Source of the DNA: Lewinellaceae bacterium
Lineage (GTDB): Bacteria; Bacteroidota; Bacteroidia; Chitinophagales; Saprospiraceae
Direction: 5' to 3'
NCBI GenBank assembly: GCA_016719605.1
Contig: JADJYW010000022.1
Coordinates: forward strand, 62,001-126,000
Length of the DNA stretch: 64,000 nt
In this document: in pieces, positions 52,101 through 61,500 of the stretch
Position numbering within the stretch: position 1 is the stretch's first letter
Layout of the letters: the number at the start of each line of letters is the position of its first letter
The notes under the pieces: model-generated
Database searches by the model: none
Told to the model about the DNA's origin: nothing
What the model saw: the letters and a program-made list of their open reading frames with translations, nothing else
Translations under genes and position numbers: made by a program

Positions 52101-54536
52101 ATGCGTTTCGTTCGATTTTTTCTGGCTTTGGTGCTCACTGTTGGGCTGGTGTGGCTACTGCAAACACCGCAGCGTATCGGTTCCACCACCTTGCCCGCTC
52201 TGGGTACTTTTTTCAACCCCTTCTCCGGTTTTTGGCAAAATGCGGAGCCTGTGGCGGTTTTTTCTTCTAAAAACATACAAATCCCGGGTTTGCTTGGCCA
52301 GGTAGAGGTGGTGTACGACGACTTGTTGGTGCCGCATATTTTCGCGGAAAACCAGGAAGATGCCCTGCGGGCGCAGGGGTACGTCACGGCCCGGCACCGG
52401 CTGTGGCAGATGGATATCGCTGCCCGAAAAGCGTCGGGCCGATTGTCGGAGGTACTCGGCGCCCGCACCTTGAATATAGACCGCGTCACGCGGCGGCGGG
52501 GTATGGGTTTCGCCGCTGAAAATGCCGTGCGCGGCTGGAGCAAGTCTACGGAAGGTATGCGCCTGCTGGAGGCCTACTGCGCGGGAGTAAATGCCTACGT
52601 CGCCCAACTCCGCCCGGAAGATTACCCACTGGAGTTCAAACTGCTGGGCTATGCCCCCGAACCCTGGTCGCCCCTGAAAACCGCCCTGCTCGTGGAGGCC
52701 ATGGCCGAAACCCTTTGTTCCGGCGAAAATGATCTCGGTTCCACCGAGACCCTTGACCTGCTTGGCCGCGATACCTTCGACTACCTGTACCCGGAGTGGA
52801 ACTCCAAACAACAGCCCATTATCCCCGACACGGGGCAGTGGCGATCCGTCTCCACTTTCTCCGCCCCCTCTACTTTCTCCGCCTCCTCCACTTCCTCCGC
52901 CCCCTCCACTTCCTCCGCCGAGGACTACATCCTCGGCTCGAACAACTGGGCCGTTGCCGGTTCGAATACCGCCTCCGGCAACCCGATCCTGTGCAACGAC
53001 CCGCACCTGAACCTGACCTTACCCTCCATTTGGTTCCAGATACAGATGCACACACCCGAGCAGAACTGCTACGGCGTGTCGTTGCAAGGCGTGCCCGGTA
53101 TCATCATCGGTTTCAATGAAGATATGGCCTGGGGGGTGACCAACGCGGGGCACGATGTAGCCGACTGGTACCGCATCCGGTGGGCCGATGCCGACCACAC
53201 CCGCTATCTGCTCGACGGCGATACCCGCGCGGTGGAGTTGCGCGTGGAGGAAATCAAAATTAAAGGGGAGGCTTCGCTGCTCGATACCGTGCGGTACACC
53301 GTTTGGGGGCCGGTGGTATATGACCACGACCCGGAACACCCGCTGCGTGACTGCGCCCTGCGTTGGGCCACACACGACGAACCTGCCGCCGACGAAATGC
53401 GCACGTTTTTGTTTCTCAACTCGGGAAAAACCTACGACGATTACCGCCGGGCATTGAAGGGCTATGAAAGTCCGGCACAAAACTTCGTGTTTGCCACCCG
53501 TACGGGCGATATCGCCATCACCGTGCAAGGAAAACTGCCCTTGCGCACCCACGAGCAGGGGCGCTTCTTGCTGGATGGCAGCAAACAAGCCGGCGCGTGG
53601 GGCGGCTTTATTCCCCCGGAACACATTCCTGCTATGAGAAACCCCGCGCGCGGGTTCGTTTTCTCGGCAAACCAGCACTCCACACCGCCAACCTATCCGT
53701 ACTACTACCTCAGCAACGACTTCGACGACTACCGCGGGCGACACATTTTCGACCGGCTTTCGGCTATGAAAAACGCCACGGCCGACAGTATGAAAACCAT
53801 TCAGTTGGACAACTTCAGCCAACGCGCTGCCGACGCACTGCCCGTCATGCTGCGCTTGCTCGACCGCGACAGCCTCGATGCCGAAGGCCGGAAAATCGTT
53901 GCTGAACTGACGGCATGGGATTTTCGCTATGAAGCCACGGCTACGGCAGCGCCCCTTTACGAAGCCTGGTTCGATTCCTGCTACCTGCGCACCTGGGATG
54001 AAATGATCATCCTGCGCGAACAAGGGCGACAGGTTTCCCTGCCCGAGCGCTGGCGTTTCATCGAACTGCTTGAAACCGATCCGGAGAATACCTTCTTCGA
54101 CCGGCAGGACACGCCACAGCGCGAAACGGCCCGCGACGTGGCACAGGATGCTTTCGACCGGATGCTGCGTTATTTTCGGGAAAACCCCGAACGGCGGGTT
54201 ACCTGGGGGCTTTTTCGCGGGTTTGCGGTGAAACACCTGGCGCAAATTGACGCTTTCAGCCGGCTGGATGTGGTGGTGGGCGGCCACGGCAGTACCCCCA
54301 ACGCTATTTCCCGCTCCAATGGCCCTTCGTGGCGCATGATTGTGGAACTGGGCGAGCAGGTGCGCGCGCAAGGGGTGTATCCGGGCGGCCAATCCGGCAA
54401 TCCCGGCAGCCGCTACTACGACAACATGGTGGATGCCTGGGCAGCCGGCAAATACTACGAACTTTTATTTTTGGACAAACCGGACGCCATTCCCGCAGGT
54501 CGGGAAGTAGCCCGGCAAACCCTTTCTCCGCAATGA
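52101..54536 (+). CDS. Penicillin-acylase-family Ntn hydrolase
   Basis: 811 residues. The start at 52101 gives a hydrophobic N-terminus (FVRFFLALVLTVGLVWLL). Alpha-chain features include VYDDLLVPHIFAENQEDALRAQGYVTARHRLWQMD. The N-terminal nucleophile of the beta chain is Ser280 in ILG-SNNWAVAGS. Later VSLQGVPGIIIGFNEDMAWGVTNAG and VVGGHGSTPNAI are typical. The precursor should cleave itself and lose a linker; the substrate is likely an acyl amide such as an acyl-homoserine lactone or antibiotic, but this is not provable here. Just before Ser280 sits an 18-bp tandem repeat. The gene overlaps a small membrane protein gene by four bases. Confidence 0.92.
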   Translation: MRFVRFFLALVLTVGLVWLLQTPQRIGSTTLPALGTFFNPFSGFWQNAEPVAVFSSKNIQIPGLLGQVEVVYDDLLVPHIFAENQEDALRAQGYVTARHRLWQMDIAARKASGRLSEVLGARTLNIDRVTRRRGMGFAAENAVRGWSKSTEGMRLLEAYCAGVNAYVAQLRPEDYPLEFKLLGYAPEPWSPLKTALLVEAMAETLCSGENDLGSTETLDLLGRDTFDYLYPEWNSKQQPIIPDTGQWRSVSTFSAPSTFSASSTSSAPSTSSAEDYILGSNNWAVAGSNTASGNPILCNDPHLNLTLPSIWFQIQMHTPEQNCYGVSLQGVPGIIIGFNEDMAWGVTNAGHDVADWYRIRWADADHTRYLLDGDTRAVELRVEEIKIKGEASLLDTVRYTVWGPVVYDHDPEHPLRDCALRWATHDEPAADEMRTFLFLNSGKTYDDYRRALKGYESPAQNFVFATRTGDIAITVQGKLPLRTHEQGRFLLDGSKQAGAWGGFIPPEHIPAMRNPARGFVFSANQHSTPPTYPYYYLSNDFDDYRGRHIFDRLSAMKNATADSMKTIQLDNFSQRAADALPVMLRLLDRDSLDAEGRKIVAELTAWDFRYEATATAAPLYEAWFDSCYLRTWDEMIILREQGRQVSLPERWRFIELLETDPENTFFDRQDTPQRETARDVAQDAFDRMLRYFRENPERRVTWGLFRGFAVKHLAQIDAFSRLDVVVGGHGSTPNAISRSNGPSWRMIVELGEQVRAQGVYPGGQSGNPGSRYYDNMVDAWAAGKYYELLFLDKPDAIPAGREVARQTLSPQ
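52851..52922 (+). repeat. Four in-frame 18-bp repeats before the acylase nucleophile
   Basis: Exactly four 18-bp units (52851, 52869, 52887, 52905), variants of TCCACTTCCTCCGCCCCC, encode STFSAP, STFSAS, STSSAP and STSSAE. They end five codons before the catalytic Ser codon (52938-52940). The unit keeps the frame, so copy number can change without breaking the protein. Confidence 0.95.
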
Positions 54537-54886
54537 AAAACATGCTGCTCGTTGTTGTTTTTATTTTGGCCGCAGGCCAACTGTGCCACTTCGGACTGCC
54601 TTGGTGGGGACTGGCGCCGGTGAGCGCCGTGGCTGGTTGGCTGTTTCCGCAAAGCGCCGGAAGGAGTTTTCTGGCAGGATTTATTGCGGGTTTCTTGCTT
54701 TGGGCTGTCACGGCACTTTTTTTGGATGTGCCCAACGAGGGCATCTTGTCCACCCGGATCGGCGCATTGTTCATGGGCATTTCGCGTGGAAACGTGCTAT
54801 TGGCTACCGGGCTGCAGGGCGGTTTGGTGGCCGGACTGGGCTGTTTGAGCGGACGCTTGGGGCGAGTCGCCTTCGGAAAGGAATAG
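54533..54886 (+). CDS. Small membrane protein coupled to the acylase
   Basis: 117 residues with three or four hydrophobic helices (NMLLVVVFILAAGQLCHFGL, FLAGFIAGFLLWAVTALFL, VLLATGLQGGLVAGLGCLSG), Gly-rich, no recognised domain. The ATG overlaps the TGA of the acylase gene, so the two are translated together. Inner membrane. Function unknown. Confidence 0.75.
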   Translation: MKNMLLVVVFILAAGQLCHFGLPWWGLAPVSAVAGWLFPQSAGRSFLAGFIAGFLLWAVTALFLDVPNEGILSTRIGALFMGISRGNVLLATGLQGGLVAGLGCLSGRLGRVAFGKE

Positions 54887-54914
54887 TTGCAAAAAAATAA
54901 TGTTGCGAATCGAC

Positions 54915-54943
54915 TTGCTTTTCAGAGGCAACCGATACTTTTG
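54915..54943 (+). promoter_or_regulatory. Promoter of a candidate small RNA
   Basis: TTG at 54915-54917 (in ACTTGC), an 18-bp spacer and TACTTTTG at 54936-54943 resemble the receptor promoter at 49430. No convincing coding region follows, but a strong terminator lies about 120 bp downstream. Confidence 0.5.
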
Positions 54944-54949
54944 TCGCCA

Positions 54950-55067
54950 TTAAATAACACGCGAACAAGTAGCCCGTACACTCGGGGCATTTTTTAAGTA
55001 ATCCGACCAATTTTCAAGTATGGACAAATCCGATCGTGTGTGTGCACGGTCGGATTTTGTTTTTTCA
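54950..55067 (+). ncRNA. Candidate small RNA of about 118 nt
   Basis: The region has a promoter at 54915-54943 and a strong terminator at 55026-55067. Inside, CCCG/CGGG at 54973-54986 followed by six T residues could act as a weak early terminator. No known RNA family is recognised; the start near 54950 is inferred from the -7 box. It could instead be a transcript tail after the acylase operon, with the terminator serving that unit. Confidence 0.35.
55026..55067 (+). terminator. Rho-independent terminator
   Basis: AAATCCGATCGTG (55026-55038) pairs with CACGGTCGGATTT (55045-55057) over 13 bp with one G-U pair around loop TGTGTG, followed by TTTTGTTTTTT. Confidence 0.85.
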
Positions 55068-55070
55068 CTA

Positions 55071-55138
55071 CAGAGGCGCAGAGACGCGGAGTTTTTGAAT
55101 AATCAAGTTTTCAAAAACTCCGCGTCTCTGCGCCTCTG
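55071..55138. repeat. Perfect 29-bp inverted repeat
   Basis: The left arm at 55071-55099 starts CAGAGGCGCAGAGACGCGG and the right arm is 55110-55138, with a 10-nt loop TAATCAAGTT. The CTCCGCGTCTCTGCG word is one of the intergenic words common in this phylum. It lies 55 bp beyond the ompA stop codon on the minus strand and may end that transcript. Confidence 0.9.
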
Positions 55139-55192
55139 CGGTGAAAAAGTCACGCTCTTTTTTACAAATCGGACACGTTTTTTTAGAAACGT

Positions 55193-56698
55193 TTATTTTT
55201 CTCCGTCGAAATCCAGCATCAGATCAAACTCCACACGGCGGTTTTTGGTACGGCCGGCGGTGCGCTTGTTGTCGCCGATGGGGCGTGTGTCGCCGTATCC
55301 GGCCGAGCGCAGACGTTCCGGCTTGATGCCGCGATAGGCAAAATAGTCGTAGCATGCCTTGGCACGTTCGGTAGAGAGGCGGAGGTTGCGCTCCGGGTCG
55401 CCCACGTTGTCGGTATGCCCGCGAATGGAGAGTTTGTAGTCCGGGTACTGCTTCATGATCCCGATGATTTCATCGAGAATTTTGTACGACGAGGACTTGA
55501 GTTCGGTTTTGCCGGTTTCAAATTGCACATTTTTGGTAGCAAACTCCAGGCGGGCCTTGGTCTCCTTTTTCACTTCCGGGCAACCGAAATTGGTGGCCGG
55601 GCCGGCGGTGTTGGGGCACTTGTCGAGGTTGTCCGCCACACTGTCGCTGTCGGAGTCGGGGCAGCCATTGAAGGTGCCGGCCGCGTCAGGGCAAGGGTCT
55701 TTATCATCCGGCACGCCGTCATTGTCGCGATCTTTCACCTCCGGGCAGCCGCCACTGGCTGTCGTGCCTGGTTCGCGCGGGCATTTGTCGTCTTTGTCGG
55801 CTACGCCATCGTAGTCGGCATCCGGGCAACCACGCACGGTACCTGCCTCGGTTGGGCAATCGTCGTCTTTATCGGGTACCCCGTCGCGGTCGGTATCGGG
55901 GCAGCCCTTGATTGCACCGGCATCGGTCGGGCACTCGTCATCTTTGTCGGGCACACTGTCGCCGTCGGTATCAGGGCAGCCCTTGGTGTCGGCAGAGCCG
56001 GGTATGGTCGGGCAATCGTCCTCCTTGTCGGACACACCGTCGCTGTCGTAGTCCGGGCAGCCGCGTGCAGCGGAAGTGCCGGGCTGGTCGGGGCATTCGT
56101 CGGACACATCGGGCACACCATCCTTATCGCGGTCAGGTTGCGGCTGTGGTTTGGCGGGAGCACGGTGGAGCAGGTAAACAAAGCCGACACCGATCTGCAT
56201 GTTGTCGCGTTTGTCGGCTGTGGCTTTGCGGAATTCCGCCTGGGCATTGATGAAGGCGTACTGGGAAATGCGGAAGTTGGCACCCACACCAAAGGGAAAC
56301 TGGGCATGGCCGTTTTCGAACTCCTCGAGGAAGTACCCGGCGCCGGCAAAAGCGTAGGGCGAGATTTTGGCATCGCTGCTGATCCGGCCGATTTGTGCAA
56401 CCACATCCAAGCTGCTGGTGATGGAGTTGCCGACAACGCCGGGTGTTTCGGCTACGCTGGGTAGTTTGGCAATGCCCATTTTGAGCGGTACGCCGATGTT
56501 GAGGAACGGCGCTACGTTGCGGAAATAACCGATCTCGAAACCCTCACCGAGTTTGAAGTCGGAATCATTCAGTGTGCCATAGTCAAAGAAGTTGAGTTTG
56601 GCGTGCACGGCGTTTGGAAATTCCCGGTTTTGGGCCGTGGAGGCTGTGTGTAGCAGTACGCACAGCAGCAAAAGGAGTAAAAAGGAAAATTTTCTCAT
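55193..56698 (-). CDS. OmpA-family protein with thrombospondin type 3 repeats
   Basis: 501 residues. A signal peptide (FSFLLLLLLCVLLHTASTA) precedes a beta-barrel-like N-terminal domain (25-180), seven or eight Asp-rich TSP3 calcium repeats (190-365; DRDKDGVPDVSDECPDQPG, DTDGDSVPDKDDECP) and a C-terminal OmpA peptidoglycan-binding domain (380-501). In the last, NVQFETGKTELKSSS, IRGHTDNVGD and TAGRTKNRRVEF hold the Asp and Arg that bind diaminopimelate. It links the outer membrane to the wall. The Asp-rich middle would be stiffened by calcium. Promoter not identified. Confidence 0.95.
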   Translation of the reverse strand: MRKFSFLLLLLLCVLLHTASTAQNREFPNAVHAKLNFFDYGTLNDSDFKLGEGFEIGYFRNVAPFLNIGVPLKMGIAKLPSVAETPGVVGNSITSSLDVVAQIGRISSDAKISPYAFAGAGYFLEEFENGHAQFPFGVGANFRISQYAFINAQAEFRKATADKRDNMQIGVGFVYLLHRAPAKPQPQPDRDKDGVPDVSDECPDQPGTSAARGCPDYDSDGVSDKEDDCPTIPGSADTKGCPDTDGDSVPDKDDECPTDAGAIKGCPDTDRDGVPDKDDDCPTEAGTVRGCPDADYDGVADKDDKCPREPGTTASGGCPEVKDRDNDGVPDDKDPCPDAAGTFNGCPDSDSDSVADNLDKCPNTAGPATNFGCPEVKKETKARLEFATKNVQFETGKTELKSSSYKILDEIIGIMKQYPDYKLSIRGHTDNVGDPERNLRLSTERAKACYDYFAYRGIKPERLRSAGYGDTRPIGDNKRTAGRTKNRRVEFDLMLDFDGEK

Positions 56699-56865
56699 TG
56701 TGTTGTTGTTTTTTCAGGGGGGTAAACAAAAAGAATACCAACTAACCTGAAACAGGTAACGTTCCGGGCCACTGTCGGCAGGACATGCGTTGTGCGTCGG
56801 CTATCTGACAAAATTGGGTAGTCGGCTACCGGTTGTCGGGCGCGGTACCAGACGTATGCTGTGGC

Positions 56866-56907
56866 GGCAAAAAAACAAAAAACGCCGTTCGGCAGAACCG
56901 GACGGCG
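56866..56907 (-). terminator. Terminator of the small basic protein gene
   Basis: On the minus strand CGCCGTCCGG pairs with CCGAACGGCG (56907-56883) around a 5-nt loop, followed by TTTTTTGTTTTTTT. It begins about 30 bases after the proposed stop codon at 56938. Confidence 0.85.
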
Positions 56908-56937
56908 TTGATGTACTTTTTCGCAAATGGGTTGTTT

Positions 56938-57080
56938 TCACTCTTCTTCGGCTTCGTAGCCTTTGACGCGGTATTTTGTTTTTCTACGGGTTTAAGTTTT
57001 TTCTTTTTGTGGGATGTCTGCTGTACATCGCGTTCATCCGAGCGGCGGGAATCTTTTTTGCTTTTTTCCCAGTGTCTCAT
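56938..57080 (-). CDS. Small basic protein (47 residues), frame interrupted
   Basis: The frame from ATG 57080 reads MRHWEKSKKDSRRSDERD, then Gln/Ser/Lys-rich KKKKLKPVEK, and would run through a terminator hairpin. Adding one A to the run at 56979-56983 shifts it to KTKYRVKGYEAEEE and a TGA at 56938, just before that terminator. The corrected 47-residue protein is strongly basic with an acidic tail, perhaps RNA or ribosome associated. No family recognised. A TATTTTTG promoter element (57169-57176) supports a real gene. The alternative is an 84-residue uncorrected frame ending at 56826. Confidence 0.55.
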
Positions 57081-57137
57081 GGCAAAATCGCTTTAGAAGG
57101 TGGTTGTTAGTATTTGGTGAAACAATCGCCCAGCCGT

Positions 57138-57176
57138 ACAAAGGCGCCTTTGTCGTGCTGAACAGGCACAAAAATA
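57138..57176 (-). promoter_or_regulatory. -7 element and palindrome upstream of the small basic protein
   Basis: On the minus strand TATTTTTG (57176-57169) matches the -7 consensus. In the leader, ACAAAGGCGCCTTTGT (57138-57153) is a perfect 16-bp palindrome that could bind a dimeric regulator or fold in RNA. Confidence 0.45.
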
Positions 57177-57210
57177 GGCGGCATATCAGAATAGGCAATA
57201 GATCGGGCTG

Positions 57211-58278
57211 TTAAATTTTTGATGCGTGGGAAATTTGCCGTGCCGGATTCTTGTCCTCGGTTGTGCTTCGGGAGTCTTCGCTGTGCCCCGTCGCCGGCCC
57301 GTCGCCGGCTTTTCGGTGACCGGCCCGTTCTAGTAGCAGCGAGGCCACCACGCCGGCCAGCAGCAACGCGCCAATGATCAGCAGGGAAGCCAATTCCGGA
57401 ATGTGGACATGCATCGGCAGGAGTAGCATTTTGATACCTATAAAAAACAAGATGCCGATCATGCTGTACTTGAGGTAGGTGAACCGATCCAGGATATTGG
57501 ACAAAACGAAGTACAGGGAGCGCAGGCCGAGAATGGCGAATATGTTGGACGAAAAGACCAGAAAGGGGTCGGTAGTGATGGAAAATACCGCCGGCACCGA
57601 GTCGAAAGCAAACATGATGTCGGTGGTCTCGACTACCAGCAGCGCTACGAACATGGGCGTGGCCGCCCGCTTGCCGTTTTCGATAGTGAAAAAATGCCCC
57701 CCATCGTAACGTTTGCTTACCGGATAAATCCGGCGGACAAAGCGAACGATACCGTGGTCGCTGATATCCTCTTCCGTGTCGCCACTGCGCCACATTTTAT
57801 AGGCCGACCACAGCAGCAGGAACCCAAAAAAGTAGAACAACCAGGTGAAATAGTGCACCAGCGCAAGACCGGCTCCGATCAGAAGTCCGCGGAAAACAAG
57901 CACACCGATTATCCCCCAAAACAGGATGCGGTGCTGGTACATTTTGGGTACGCGGAATTGCGCAAATACCAGCGCCATCACGAACAGGTTGTCCACGCTG
58001 AGGGCCTCTTCCAGCAGATATCCGGTCAGGTATTTGAGCGCAGCCTCTCGCCCGTCCATCGGTTCGTACGGGTTCAGGCCCAGGCCCAGCCACTTGTACT
58101 CGTAGGCGTAATAGATGAAAATATTGAAGAGCAGGGCCAAACTAATCCACACAACAGTGCTGAACAGGGCCTCTTTGGCGGTAGGGGTGTGGGCTTGTCG
58201 GTTGAAAACCCCGAGGTCAAGCAGCATCAGTAGCAGTACCAGCGCTACGAAACCGACCCAGATATATGGTTGGATCAT
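57211..58278 (-). CDS. TerC-family integral membrane protein
   Basis: 355 residues with about eight membrane segments. Conserved acidic membrane motifs are EEALSVDNLFVMALVF (90-105) and VVETTDIMFAFDSVPAVFSI, typical of TerC/Alx proteins, linked to tellurite resistance and, for some, manganese export. A soluble charged C-terminal tail of about 45 residues follows. No ter cluster is nearby. It is transcribed from its own TACCTTTG element at 58302-58309. Confidence 0.93.
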   Translation of the reverse strand: MIQPYIWVGFVALVLLLMLLDLGVFNRQAHTPTAKEALFSTVVWISLALLFNIFIYYAYEYKWLGLGLNPYEPMDGREAALKYLTGYLLEEALSVDNLFVMALVFAQFRVPKMYQHRILFWGIIGVLVFRGLLIGAGLALVHYFTWLFYFFGFLLLWSAYKMWRSGDTEEDISDHGIVRFVRRIYPVSKRYDGGHFFTIENGKRAATPMFVALLVVETTDIMFAFDSVPAVFSITTDPFLVFSSNIFAILGLRSLYFVLSNILDRFTYLKYSMIGILFFIGIKMLLLPMHVHIPELASLLIIGALLLAGVVASLLLERAGHRKAGDGPATGHSEDSRSTTEDKNPARQISHASKI

Positions 58279-58301
58279 TTTTTATTTTTGACTTGAGGAG
58301 G

Positions 58302-58309
58302 CAAAGGTA
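58302..58309 (-). promoter_or_regulatory. -7 element of the terC-like gene
   Basis: The minus strand reads TACCTTTG, an exact match, 24 bp before the start codon. Confidence 0.5.
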
Positions 58310-58381
58310 GGGCGCTGGAAAAATCCTGTTTTGTTATTTTTTGACATCAGCATGGTGCGGACAATCCCGCATATTTCCCCC

Positions 58382-58389
58382 TACTTTTG
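58382..58389 (+). promoter_or_regulatory. -7 element of the S8 protease gene
   Basis: TACTTTTG matches TAnnTTTG exactly. It would start transcription about 120 bp before ATG 58515, divergent from the TerC promoter. Confidence 0.45.
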
Positions 58390-58514
58390 GCCCCGGCTCC
58401 ATTGGATGCAAAGGAGAACAGGCGGTTGCGCTTTTCGTTCGCAGTTTTATTCCGGGTGCATCCGCCAACCGGACTATTTGCTTTATTCCTTCGATCAAAC
58501 TCACTGTGTTTGCC

Positions 58515-61500
58515 ATGCGAATTTACGCTGCATTGTTCTTGCTCTTTGGCTGCTGCCTGTGCCGGCCCGTTTTTTCTCAAAATAACTACCCGGTACGCTT
58601 CGAGTGGGGCGTGGAATTTTTCTCCGACAATTATCAGGCCATTCGCCAAAACCCCGGCGTGTCGCCTGATGAGGTCGTACACGGCTACTATTTTCGGTAC
58701 ATCCAGTGCACCGAAATCCCCTCCGCCCGCTTGCGGGCCGAGGCGGAAGCCGCAGGCGCGCAGTTCATTGGCTATGTGTCTTTTGGCGCCTACCTTGTGG
58801 CTTTTCCCGAAAAATTTGACCTGGGGAAGTTGGAGTCCCTGCGTGTGCGCAGCATTGTGCCGGTGCGTCCCGAGTGGAAAATTGCCCGCAACCTGCGCGA
58901 GGAACCGTATGGCGACTGGGCCGTAAACGGCGATTTGGTGGAGGTGTACATGCAGGTTTATCCCCAAATCCAGATACCGGAAGGTGCGGCGTTGTGCCGC
59001 CAGGCGGGCATAACCGTCGTGGAAGAAGGCAATCAAAATGGGATACTGCATGTCCGTCTGCCAAAAACCAGCCTGGCGGCGGCGGCGGCGCTGCCCTTCG
59101 TGCGCCACCTCGAACTGCTGCCGGCGCCCCCAGTACCCGACGATACCGGCGGACGCGCACTGCACCGCGCCAACCTGCTCGATATGGACCATCCGCTCGG
59201 CAAAAAATTTGACGGAACGGGCGTGTCTGTGCTGGTCCGCGACGACGGTCCGCTCGGCCCGCACATTGATTTTCAGGGCCGAAATACAGATATTTTTAGC
59301 CCGAACGATATTCCCAACAGTAATCACGGCGACGGCGTGGCCGGTATTCTTGCCGGGGCGGGTAATCTGAATCCGACCATGCGCGGTATGGCCACCGGCG
59401 CCAAAATTTTTACTATACGCTACCAGGCCAATTTTCAGGACATCACAATGGACTTGCACCTGGACGAAAACGTGACCATCACCAACTCGTCCTATGCCGA
59501 AGATTGCAACGAAGGCTACACCACGAATACCCAAACCGTTGAAAAACAACTGCACGAAAACCCGACCCTGATGCACGTTTTCTCCGCTGGAAATACGGGC
59601 ACCAGCAACTGCGGCTACGGTGCAGGCCCACAATGGGGCAACATCACCGGAGGCCACAAAATGGCGAAAAACGCGCTTGCTGTGGCCAATCTTTTGGCCG
59701 ACGGCGCATTGGTCAACTCCTCCAGCCGCGGCCCCGCCCACGATGGCCGGCTCAAACCGGACATTGCTGCTTTCGGAAACGGCCAGAACTCAACCGACCA
59801 CAACAATACCTACCGCGTATTCAGCGGCACTTCTGCCGCTGCGCCCGGTATCGCGGGCTGTATGGCCCAACTCACCCACGCTTACAAAGACATGCACAAC
59901 GGCGAGCAGCCCAGCGCCGCCCTGCTCAAGGCCGCCCTGCTCAACACGGCCAACGACCTGGGCAATGCCGGCCCGGATTTTCGCTTTGGCTGGGGCCACG
60001 TCAATACCAACCGGGCATATCAACTTTTGGCCAACAACGCCTGGCAACAATTTTATGCAGAACAAGGCAGCCAAGGGCTGCACGCTATCCCCGTTCCGGC
60101 AGGTACCCGGCAAGCGCGTATCATGCTCTACTGGTCGGACCCGCCCGCCAGTACCGGCGTCGCACGCGCACTCGTCAACGACCTCGATCTGGAGGTGGTT
60201 GGACCGGACGGCAGCACGGTCTATCTGCCCTGGAAACTGGACCCCACCCCCGACCCCGTCATCCTGAACACCCCCGCCGGAAAAGGCCGCGACTCGCTCA
60301 ACAACATGGAGCAGGTAGCCATAAATGACCCGCTGCCGGGCACTTACACGGTGCGGGTGCGGGGCCACGAGGTACCGCTGGGGCCGCAGCCGTATTTCAT
60401 CGTCTGGGAGTTTTACGACGACGGACTAAAACTCACCTACCCGGCCGGTGGTGAGGGGCTGGTGCCCGGCGAGGTGTGCCGTATCCACTGGGATGCCTTC
60501 GGCAATACCGATAATTTTACCTTGCAATACTCGCCCGACAACGGCGCCCTGTGGGCGCAAATCGGCACTGCAACGGGCGAAAAACGTATGTTCGACTGGA
60601 CGGTGCCCAATACCGTGAACGGGCGCATTCGGGTGCAGGTCATCCGCGGCAGCCAAAGCGATACCACCGATTTCCCGCTGACCATTGCCCCCGTACCGGA
60701 TAACCTGCAAGTGGAACGCGTATGCCTCGACTCCATGACCGTGTCGTGGTCGCCAGTTAATGACACCTTGCGCTACGATGTCTACTTGCTCGGAGAAAAA
60801 TACATGGATATTATGGGTAGCACCGATACCACGACGTACACCATTCCCATCCAAAATCCGGGAGGCGAACAATGGTTCTCGGTTCGGGCCACGGGTGCGC
60901 AGGAACTTGCGGGGCGGCGCGCTGTAGCAGTGCCATGGCCCGGCGGCCTCAAGGAATGCCAACAACCCGACGATGTAGCGCTCAATTTTTTAGTGATGCC
61001 GACGCCGCAAACGATCGGATCGGTGGTTTCGTGCAGCCCGGTACAAACCCAGATTATTGTCCATATAGCCAACGAAGGCCTGAACCCGATTGCCGGTGCG
61101 ACGGTAAATTATCAGTTGAACGGCGAGCCGGTGGTATCCGAGCCAATGTCCGATCTCGCGCCCGGAGCATCCGTGGATTTTGTTTTCCAGCAGCCGGTCT
61201 GGTTCACCGAAAACGGGCTGAATACCCTGCGCGTGTGGTCTGTGTACGGAGACGAGGATGTTTTTTTCAACGATACCATCGTTCAGGCATTCACGGTGAT
61301 CGTCAAGGCCGAAAATAATTTCTTTACAGAAGGGTTCCAAAATGCGTTGTTTCCGCCCCAAAACTGGGCAGTCGGAAACCCTGACGGCAATGTCACCTGG
61401 GATCGCACGGCGACAAACATTGTCGGCATCAGTGGACAAAACACCCGGACAACATTCATAAATTGTTACAACTACAATGCACGCGGCGAGGAAGATTACC

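Noticed and set aside
55020..55337. 105-codon plus-strand frame after the candidate small RNA
   Set aside because: It runs through a terminator and a perfect inverted repeat and overlaps the ompA end.
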